The notes below the pieces were generated by a model that ran no database searches, had not been told where the DNA came from, and was given only the letters and a program-made list of their open reading frames with translations. Positions 1 through 6,733 of a stretch of 9,595 bases of DNA are shown in pieces. The DNA comes from Candidatus Epulonipiscium sp. GTDB lineage: Bacteria; Bacillota_A; Clostridia; Lachnospirales; Cellulosilyticaceae. A program made the translations under genes and the position numbers. The stretch is from assembly GCA_012841565.1 (NCBI GenBank), contig DUUM01000396.1, positions 1-9,595 of the forward strand. The letters run 5' to 3'. Position 1 is the first letter of the stretch; each line of letters opens with the position of its first letter.

Positions 1-2381
1 AATTCATCTAGTCCGCCACAATCTACGCCAACCCTTAACTTAAGCTTTTTAGGTAATTTTGCATACAAGTTGTCGATGGTATATTGCGTCTTTATACTGC
101 CATCTGATTCAATCCTTATGTTAAAGGTTACATCCATTTGTTTTCCATAGGCCCCTCGTGTTATAAGAGTTATGACCCCTTGGTCTTCTTTTACTTTAAA
201 ATCAGTCTTCTCCCATTTACCTAGCTTAATATAGGGCACATTCATATAAGGTCCATCTATTAAAACAGATTGCCCTTTGGATATTGCTTTAATTAACAAT
301 CCTGTGCGTTTTGAAAATTCAATATGAAATTCCCTTGCCTTAATCACCACTCGATCTTCTTTTTCGGAGTAAGATAAAGGAATATTTTCACCCACATGCT
401 GAGCTGGACTTAAATCAATCTCTTCTTTATTAGAAACAAGTGGCAAGAGATATTCATCTACTTTATTTCTAAATGCATCCATAAATGTTAGCTCCATCTT
501 GCATCCCTTTACACTTGCATCTATAGGAAGATTAAAATGAATGATTCCCTTTTCTCTGGGTTTGATCTGCCCGCCGTAAAAGCTTCCTGATAACTTTCCA
601 TATTTCCACTTAATCATTACCTCACTCAGGTTTGTATGGCAAAAGCGATTTTCTATCTCCAAGCTTGCCATATGATTTTCTTTCAAGACTACTTCCCCCT
701 TTGGCAAGACAATAGGAGAATAAGCTTTCCTGGTCATATAATGTTCTGGCTTCTTTCTTCTCCATATATCAATAATTCCCCATTCAAGAGAGGTCTTCCC
801 ACCACAAAAAATATCTGTTTCATCAATACCAGCCCAAATTGCCCCGCCTAGAGCTCCTTTGGTATTCCATATCTTGTCCCAGAACTTCTTGATGCTTTCT
901 CCCCAAAAGTTCCGTACATTAGGATCCCTTCTATGCTCCGTGCGGTTGTAGCAAGGGATATGGGCGTATTCGTCATGTATGACTGGCATATCATAGCCTG
1001 GTGAATATCCAACGCTAACATTATCACATTTCTTAGCTAAATCTTCTTCTATGTTTGAATAATGTACACTCCAAATATCTACTGGTTCATGTTCTTCCTG
1101 CATGGTCATAGGATAGCTGAATTTTGTTGGGCGGCTAGGATCCATCTTATGAACAAAGCGGTTTAAAATATCAAAATTATAGCCACCAAATGATTCATTA
1201 CAAAGGGACCACATAATAACACTAGGGTGACTATAATCTCTGGCCATAACTTCTGCAAAATGAGATAGGTACCGCTCCGTCTGGGATGGGTCTCTTTGGG
1301 TGTAATCTAAGGTTCTAGCGATAAAAGCAAGGGCCAGTTCATCTTCCACATAGATCCCTTTTTCATCACATAATTGTAAGAAATATTCACTTGGCGGATA
1401 ATGAGAAGTCCGTATATAGTTACAGTTGGCCTCTTTAAATAATTCAACATCCTGCTCGGTTAACTCTTTTGTTACGCAGCGACCATTTAAGGGGGATATT
1501 TCATGGCGGCAAATTCCTCGTAGCTTTACTTCCTCCCCATTGACAAATAGTTGATTTTTAATACGGGTAATCTGACGAAATCCAACAGATTGTTTTACAC
1601 GCTCTAATAGTTCCTCACCCTTATAAATGGATAATTCTAATTGGTAAAGCCAGGGATGCTCTGCATCCCATAGTTTAGGATTTTTTATACCTAGTGTTAT
1701 ACTTTTAGATGTTGTATCTTCCTCCAAGCTTTCTATCTTTAGACTTTTCACAAGCCTAGAATCTTCTGGATGATATAGCTGAACTTTATAGTCATAGTCA
1801 ATTTCATTGTTCCAAACGCCAAAATCTATCCTTAAATCACAATTTGTGTAATCATACTGATTGTTGCTATCTTTCACAAACGTAGTGGTTGTATGCAAAG
1901 AGGTTATATAATTATCTGCAAAACTATAGAGCATTACGCTCCCAATAATCCCCCCATGGTTATAGGTACTTACCTTGTCCTTGGTTTCATCTACTTCTAT
2001 GGTTAAAACAAACTTTTCCCTTCCCTTAACGTAATCCCTTATATTAATGTTCCAGGCCACAAACCCGTTCAAGTGCTCGGCAACAAATGTATCATCTATA
2101 TATACTTTTACAAATCCGTTTACGGCTTGAAACTTTAAAACTAATTCTTTATTGATCATATCTTCTGGAAGCTCAATGGTCCTTTTGTACCTATACTTTC
2201 CAGTAAAATCATCTGGTTTATGGGCTAACATATCGGATGGTACGGTGATTGGTGACCAATCTTTTGTATGTTTCACCTGCCAAGTCCCATCTAAAAGCAT
2301 TACTGGGTTAGATATGGCGTATACATATTCAGGTTTTGGAACTAACATTGGAATTTCGGGTTCTTTATATCCTATTTTCAA
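1..2381 (-). CDS. GH2 family glycosidase (LacZ-like, catalytic residues intact), 3' end outside window
   Basis: An open frame of 793 codons plus 2 nt runs off the left edge. It starts at a TTG (2379-2381) preceded by a near-consensus Shine-Dalgarno, 17 nt inside the end of the upstream GH2 gene. The next ATG (2346-2348) has no ribosome site. The protein follows LacZ order: jelly-roll domain 1 (about 25-165), Ig-like domain 2 (about 165-280), TIM barrel (about 285-545), Ig-like domain 4 (about 550-645) and the start of domain 5. It retains RHE (His293), RTSHYP (His327), the acid/base in CNES (Glu396), the nucleophile in DEYAH (Glu471) and Trp516. The 75-residue spacing of the two Glu matches LacZ (461/537). 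No signal peptide is seen, so it should be cytoplasmic. Domain 1 reads GIIGSV (Gly147) where relatives have GIFRDV. A beta-galactosidase or beta-glucuronidase role is possible; the substrate cannot be read from the sequence. Confidence 0.93.
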   Translation of the reverse strand, partial: MKIGYKEPEIPMLVPKPEYVYAISNPVMLLDGTWQVKHTKDWSPITVPSDMLAHKPDDFTGKYRYKRTIELPEDMINKELVLKFQAVNGFVKVYIDDTFVAEHLNGFVAWNINIRDYVKGREKFVLTIEVDETKDKVSTYNHGGIIGSVMLYSFADNYITSLHTTTTFVKDSNNQYDYTNCDLRIDFGVWNNEIDYDYKVQLYHPEDSRLVKSLKIESLEEDTTSKSITLGIKNPKLWDAEHPWLYQLELSIYKGEELLERVKQSVGFRQITRIKNQLFVNGEEVKLRGICRHEISPLNGRCVTKELTEQDVELFKEANCNYIRTSHYPPSEYFLQLCDEKGIYVEDELALAFIARTLDYTQRDPSQTERYLSHFAEVMARDYSHPSVIMWSLCNESFGGYNFDILNRFVHKMDPSRPTKFSYPMTMQEEHEPVDIWSVHYSNIEEDLAKKCDNVSVGYSPGYDMPVIHDEYAHIPCYNRTEHRRDPNVRNFWGESIKKFWDKIWNTKGALGGAIWAGIDETDIFCGGKTSLEWGIIDIWRRKKPEHYMTRKAYSPIVLPKGEVVLKENHMASLEIENRFCHTNLSEVMIKWKYGKLSGSFYGGQIKPREKGIIHFNLPIDASVKGCKMELTFMDAFRNKVDEYLLPLVSNKEEIDLSPAQHVGENIPLSYSEKEDRVVIKAREFHIEFSKRTGLLIKAISKGQSVLIDGPYMNVPYIKLGKWEKTDFKVKEDQGVITLITRGAYGKQMDVTFNIRIESDGSIKTQYTIDNLYAKLPKKLKLRVGVDCGGLDE

Positions 2382-5265
2382 TTTTCTTCACATCCTTTTC
2401 CTGAAGTAATCGAATACAATTTTTTAGCACATCGAAAACATGTAATTCAACTTTTTCCCTCATGTAATTTCCTCTTACTAGTCTTGTATAGTTATAATCA
2501 TTGTTTACAATCATTTTGATGGTATCTTCTTTTTCTGGGGCTTCAATTACTAAATAATCTAAGGACACATAATTTTCTTGGGCACCTATTTCCCGGTCTC
2601 CTTTTACAACCATGCGAATTCTATGAGCCTTATTTTCTAATCCTTGGATTGAAAATAATAAAATCCTATATCTTTTTTCATAGCCCCGGCTCATGCCTGG
2701 AAAATCAACCTTTCCTGGATATTGACTAATATCTTCTGCTTCTAATTTACCATCAATATAAACATCAAACTTTCCATAGAGGATATCTAGTGGTCCATAT
2801 ACAGAAATACCTGTGCCCTGAAACTCGTATTCTATATAGTCCTCTGTGGTTTTGCTTAATGTTTCGGTATCTTTATGATTGCCACAATAATCATCCATCT
2901 TATACCAACTACCATGATATTGAATGGCGCCATCCCTATCATCTATCACATAATTTGGGTCATCTTCTTTTTCAAGCCGCAAAGAATGGCTTCCATTAGA
3001 AATCACCTGAAGACCTGCCCTGTCCGATAGTCTGATTACTTGAGCTTCTATTATTTCGTGTTTCATACTATAGAAATCATCCTGGTTCTCTTGGCTTGTG
3101 TGTCCCTCTGGCCTACCAATATGGTCCTTAGGATAGGTTGGCCATAATCCCTGACGTTTCCATTTTAAGGCATCAAAACCAGTCTCTAGAGAGTAATATA
3201 TACCAAGTTCATCTAGGCCACCACAATCCAATCCAATAATGGCTTTTACTGTATGAGGCATAGGTTTTGATAGGGATAAAATCTTGCAGCTTGTTTCCAT
3301 TTCGCCATTATTAAAGATAATTAGTTGAAATTCCACCTTACAAACCCCGCCATAATCTCCTTCTATAAAAACTGTAACAAATTCTTTGCTTAGCCTTGTA
3401 GCAATCTTTTTTCCTATCCAAGGCTCTAATTTCAACCCTGTGGTTTGTAAAAATGGCCCACTTTTTATTATTTTTTTATTTTCTGATTTTCCCAAAGTCA
3501 TTAAGGCCGACTCTTTGGAGAATTCAAAGTGATAAATATTATTGCTGATAATTATTTGTTTGTCATTTTCAACACGGCGATAGGGCCCATATACATCTTC
3601 TTCTAAAATAACCTCTGACTTCCTATCCTCTTCATGATTGCTCTTTAAATCACCAGGTTGTATGGATGAATAGGCCATTTTTAGATGGTAATATTCTGGT
3701 TTAGGTTGGTGATTGGCATCTAATATACCCCAATTGAAATCTTTTAATTTTGATGAAAATTCACCATTTTCATCTACTGCAGCCATCACTGCCCCGCCAA
3801 GGGCACCTTCTGTTTCCACCATCTTCTCCCAAAACTTTTTGATACTTTTGCCCCAAAACTCATGTATTCCAGGATCTCTTTGAATTTGATCCCGGTTATA
3901 ACAAGGCAAATGGGCATAGACTGTGTGTAGGATTGGGGTTTCATAACCTAAGGCACTACCTGTCTTATAGCCAATTGGATTATCACTGCCATGGGTATGT
4001 CCTATGACCATGTGATCATAATGTTTATCTAGGGGCAACTTATAGGAAACATGGCTTGCTGCCCACACATCCATTTGATCTTCTCCATCCGGGATTGTCA
4101 TTGGGTAGTTAAAATTGATTATCCGGGTATCATCTATATCTTTTACCATTTGATAGGCCTTTTTAAAATTAATTCCCCAAGTGGAATCATTTCCTAGACA
4201 CCATATTAAAACACTTACATGAGAACGCCCATTCTCTACCATTTCGGCAATTTGTTCTAAATAAGCTTCCCTATATTCAGGTGCATTTTGCGTAGAGGCT
4301 ATTTCTTGCCCCACTTCCACAATAGGGGCAACATCTTCTACATAAAATCCTAATTTGTCGCATAGGGATAAGAACTCCTTACTAAATGGATAATACAAAG
4401 CTCGAATATAATTAATATTTGCTTGTTTAAAAAGCTTGAGGTCTCTTGCAATATCAGTATAGGATTCATACACAAGTGGTTCCCTATAATTGATCCCCCT
4501 TAATTTTAGGGGCTTCCCATTCCATAAAATCTGATTTTTGTTTTTAATAATGGACCGAAAACCTACATCTTGTTCTACTTCCTCTATTAGGCTTCCCCCT
4601 TGTTTTAAAGAAATCTTAAGCTTGTATAAATAAGGATGTTCACTGTCCCATTCCTTCATGTTTTTACATAAAACATCCACTTCTTGATTGTTTTCATCTA
4701 AAGCTTTTGTGAAAACACAATGATTGTTTTCATCATATAGGCTTGCTCTTATTTCGTAGTTACCTTTATTCTTTATACCAGCCACATGATAATGAATCGA
4801 TAACGAATACTCTCCTTTAGAAATTAGTTGTGTATGAGCATATAGTTTTTCAATGTATACCGTTGGCAAAGCAATTAATTTTATTCCTCTAAAAATACCT
4901 ACACCATCATATGGATTTAATTCTCCAGATCTATCCTTTAAAATCATCTCTAGACTGACAGATTTTTTTCCACTGCTTACATCTGTTATATCACAATCCC
5001 ACTGGGTGTAACTTCCAAAGTGCTTACGAATTAATTTCCCTTCTACTTGGATAGAAGCCTCACATCCAACACTATCCATCCTCAAAAGTACCCGGTGGCC
5101 CTGAAATTCCTCCGGGATTTCTATTTCTCCTAAATACTTTTTAGCCCCTTGACCTAAATCAACTATCTCCCAGTCTGGAAATAAATCCAGTACTGGAATT
5201 TCAACACCATCTAAGTATGTCGGTAGGGCAGGCAAAATTTTATAATAGTCATTCCATTTATCCAT
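2365..5265 (-). CDS. GH2-fold protein with lost catalytic glutamates and a C-terminal carbohydrate-binding-like domain (likely pseudoenzyme)
   Basis: This 966-residue protein has an ATG start with GGAGG 7 nt upstream (5273-5277), 18 nt after the DUF4038 stop. Seen domains: jelly-roll domain 1 (about 25-135, with GIFR at 123-126), Ig-like domain 2 (about 136-240), TIM barrel (about 245-535), LacZ domain-5-like sandwich (about 555-720) and a galactose-binding-like module (about 774-908, core GTGISVYG and VYIDGK), then a 55-residue tail. The Ig-like domain 4 of the downstream paralogue is missing. Active-site motifs are altered: GNE is GND (Asp360), the nucleophile in DEYAH is Val449 (TVYAH), RHE is YRE (Tyr260), SHYP is YYP (Tyr291), VEDE is VEDV (Val312), and the active-site Trp is Met494. 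The frame is intact and well translated, so this is not simple decay. No signal peptide is seen. It is probably a sugar-binding or regulatory pseudo-glycosidase; an unusual mechanism cannot be excluded. Confidence 0.92.
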   Translation of the reverse strand: MDKWNDYYKILPALPTYLDGVEIPVLDLFPDWEIVDLGQGAKKYLGEIEIPEEFQGHRVLLRMDSVGCEASIQVEGKLIRKHFGSYTQWDCDITDVSSGKKSVSLEMILKDRSGELNPYDGVGIFRGIKLIALPTVYIEKLYAHTQLISKGEYSLSIHYHVAGIKNKGNYEIRASLYDENNHCVFTKALDENNQEVDVLCKNMKEWDSEHPYLYKLKISLKQGGSLIEEVEQDVGFRSIIKNKNQILWNGKPLKLRGINYREPLVYESYTDIARDLKLFKQANINYIRALYYPFSKEFLSLCDKLGFYVEDVAPIVEVGQEIASTQNAPEYREAYLEQIAEMVENGRSHVSVLIWCLGNDSTWGINFKKAYQMVKDIDDTRIINFNYPMTIPDGEDQMDVWAASHVSYKLPLDKHYDHMVIGHTHGSDNPIGYKTGSALGYETPILHTVYAHLPCYNRDQIQRDPGIHEFWGKSIKKFWEKMVETEGALGGAVMAAVDENGEFSSKLKDFNWGILDANHQPKPEYYHLKMAYSSIQPGDLKSNHEEDRKSEVILEEDVYGPYRRVENDKQIIISNNIYHFEFSKESALMTLGKSENKKIIKSGPFLQTTGLKLEPWIGKKIATRLSKEFVTVFIEGDYGGVCKVEFQLIIFNNGEMETSCKILSLSKPMPHTVKAIIGLDCGGLDELGIYYSLETGFDALKWKRQGLWPTYPKDHIGRPEGHTSQENQDDFYSMKHEIIEAQVIRLSDRAGLQVISNGSHSLRLEKEDDPNYVIDDRDGAIQYHGSWYKMDDYCGNHKDTETLSKTTEDYIEYEFQGTGISVYGPLDILYGKFDVYIDGKLEAEDISQYPGKVDFPGMSRGYEKRYRILLFSIQGLENKAHRIRMVVKGDREIGAQENYVSLDYLVIEAPEKEDTIKMIVNNDYNYTRLVRGNYMREKVELHVFDVLKNCIRLLQEKDVKKIENRI
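2388..2397 (-). promoter_or_regulatory. Ribosome binding site deciding the TTG start of the second GH2 gene
   Basis: Read on the minus strand this is AAGGATGTGA, nine of ten bases matching the anti-SD complement AAGGAGGTGA. It ends 6 nt before the TTG at 2381. It lies inside the last codons of the upstream GH2 gene, which argues for translational coupling. It is the reason for choosing TTG over the ATG at 2348, which lacks any purine-rich site at proper spacing. Confidence 0.75.
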
Positions 5266-5283
5266 TTGTTTTCCTCCATCAAA

Positions 5284-6630
5284 TCACTTTTTTTCAGAGT
5301 TTACTTCTATATAGAGTACCCAATCATGATCTAAACCTGGTTTTTTTGGTGTCTTAATCTTTAGCTTTTCTAGGCCAGATACCTGATCAATATAACTATA
5401 AGTACCTGTTACCGGATCAAACCAGTACATTTCTAGTTTCTTGTCTTTGTAGCTAGATAGGTTTAATTCAAACTCTTGGTGGTTATATAGGTAGCATAGT
5501 ATATATTCATCTGAAGCAAAGGTTGCAATCCGGTCATATTTTTCTTTTTGTGGTCCTACTAACAAGTCTTCTGCTTGACTGCCTATGGTAAAGTTAATAT
5601 CATTCATTAAGCTTGCTAAATGCGTCATGTGGGAAGAGCCGTCATGGTGCAAAGCATCTTGCCATTGTACATTTAGCCCATAAGCTCCTTTGGCTGCTAG
5701 GTCATTGTAGAATTGCATGATGGAACCATGGCCATAAGTATGACCCATGGCTCCTGCAAAAACAGACCAATATGCATATCTTCTAACATCACATGCCTGC
5801 CAACTAGGTTGACTTGGATCATGAAGACCTTGCGGAACATTCTCATAGGATGGCTCTCCGTCAATGGTTGGTTTTAGTGGCGCCAGGCCATAATCCTTTT
5901 CAACATATTTCCAGCTATCTTCTCCAAAATACTCTCCGCTTATAGGGTTATCATCCCAAGTCCCTAATGAAGCTTGGTCATACCGCCTATGTCCTGATTG
6001 GAACATATTAAAATCTAGCCATTCCTCATGATGAAACCAAGTTGAAGATGTGTTTCTTCCAAATGGATGAAAAGTCACTAAATTATCTGGGGTTATTTTT
6101 TTAAAGATCTTCCCTAACTCACCAAATAACTCTAGGTCTCTATCCCCTTTAATATCACCACCGTTAACCCAGATGATATGAGGGCATTCTTTATATCTAT
6201 CCACCACAAAAGATACATATTTCTTGGCGCTATCCCCATCAAAGTGACCACAATCTAATATACTACTTGCCCAAACAGGAAGAATTCCCATATACATTCC
6301 CAAATCTTCTGCCATAGCAATCACTTGGTCTGCATGGTCCCAAAAGTCATGGTCTAAATTTGGCTTGGCAAAGTTATTATCAATTAAAGCTGTACTTCCT
6401 TTTTTATTGGTCTGATCTAAATAGTGAATCAAATCTAATAAAATAATATTAAATCCTTTTTCTTTTCTATTTTTTAAATAAATATAAGTTTCTTCCAACG
6501 ATAGATTATCTAGCAAAAGCCATGCTGTATCGCCTATCCAAAAAAATGGTTTCTCTCCATTTGTTAGGTACCTACCATTTTCACTTACTTTTAACTTTCC
6601 ATATTCCCAGGGTTTTTTATTATTATTCAT
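5284..6630 (-). CDS. DUF4038 / GH140 apiosidase-like glycoside hydrolase
   Basis: This 448-residue protein has an ATG start with GAGAGG 8 nt upstream (6639-6644). The N-terminus has the family hallmark GEKPFFWIGDTAWLLL (25-40). A TIM barrel covers about 12-350. A C-terminal beta-sandwich (about 360-446, with YWFDPVTG) resembles the domain annotated in this family as a putative collagen-binding domain. Candidate catalytic residues are Asp159 in VNGGD and Glu259 in DGEPSYE. They are 100 residues apart, close to the Asp/Glu pair I recall for the Bacteroides apiosidase BT1012 that founded GH140. There is no signal peptide, so it likely acts in the cytoplasm on imported oligosaccharides. It is the first enzyme gene after the terminator that follows the binding-protein gene, and it precedes two GH2 genes. 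Apiose release is a family-based guess; the DUF4038 group is broader than the tested enzymes. Confidence 0.9.
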   Translation of the reverse strand: MNNNKKPWEYGKLKVSENGRYLTNGEKPFFWIGDTAWLLLDNLSLEETYIYLKNRKEKGFNIILLDLIHYLDQTNKKGSTALIDNNFAKPNLDHDFWDHADQVIAMAEDLGMYMGILPVWASSILDCGHFDGDSAKKYVSFVVDRYKECPHIIWVNGGDIKGDRDLELFGELGKIFKKITPDNLVTFHPFGRNTSSTWFHHEEWLDFNMFQSGHRRYDQASLGTWDDNPISGEYFGEDSWKYVEKDYGLAPLKPTIDGEPSYENVPQGLHDPSQPSWQACDVRRYAYWSVFAGAMGHTYGHGSIMQFYNDLAAKGAYGLNVQWQDALHHDGSSHMTHLASLMNDINFTIGSQAEDLLVGPQKEKYDRIATFASDEYILCYLYNHQEFELNLSSYKDKKLEMYWFDPVTGTYSYIDQVSGLEKLKIKTPKKPGLDHDWVLYIEVNSEKK

Positions 6631-6664
6631 ATCTAATTCCTCTCTTTTAATTTCTTACGATTTT

Positions 6665-6699
6665 AAAAAAGACCTCTACAAGTACAAGTAGAGGTCTTT
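6665..6699 (-). terminator. Rho-independent terminator after the binding-protein gene
   Basis: A perfect 12-bp inverted repeat (AAAGACCTCTAC at 6668-6679, GTAGAGGTCTTT at 6688-6699) encloses an 8-base loop. On the minus strand it is followed by six T (6665-6670), partly within the stem; on the plus strand the T-run is only three. It lies 34 nt after the lipoprotein stop and 34 nt before the DUF4038 start codon. The enzymes downstream therefore depend on read-through or on their own promoter. Confidence 0.9.
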
Positions 6700-6733
6700 A
6701 AAGTCATTTTATACTTCATATAATTGATGCCTT

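Noticed and set aside
2152..2409. Plus-strand open frames at 636-851, 2152-2409, 2790-2999 and 8283-8486
   Set aside because: All are short, lie antisense inside clearly homologous minus-strand genes, and show no recognisable protein features.
1..3230. Direct repeat: similar bases at 2-29 and 3208-3230 (TTCATCTAG..CC.CCACAATC)
   Set aside because: Both encode the conserved DCGGLDE segment of the paralogous GH2 proteins; this is coding homology, not a mobile or regulatory repeat.
2365..5265. Pseudogene or sequencing error as explanation for the altered GH2 active site
   Set aside because: The frame is uninterrupted over 966 codons, has a good ribosome site, and the changes are several scattered substitutions plus a clean domain loss and gain, not one error.
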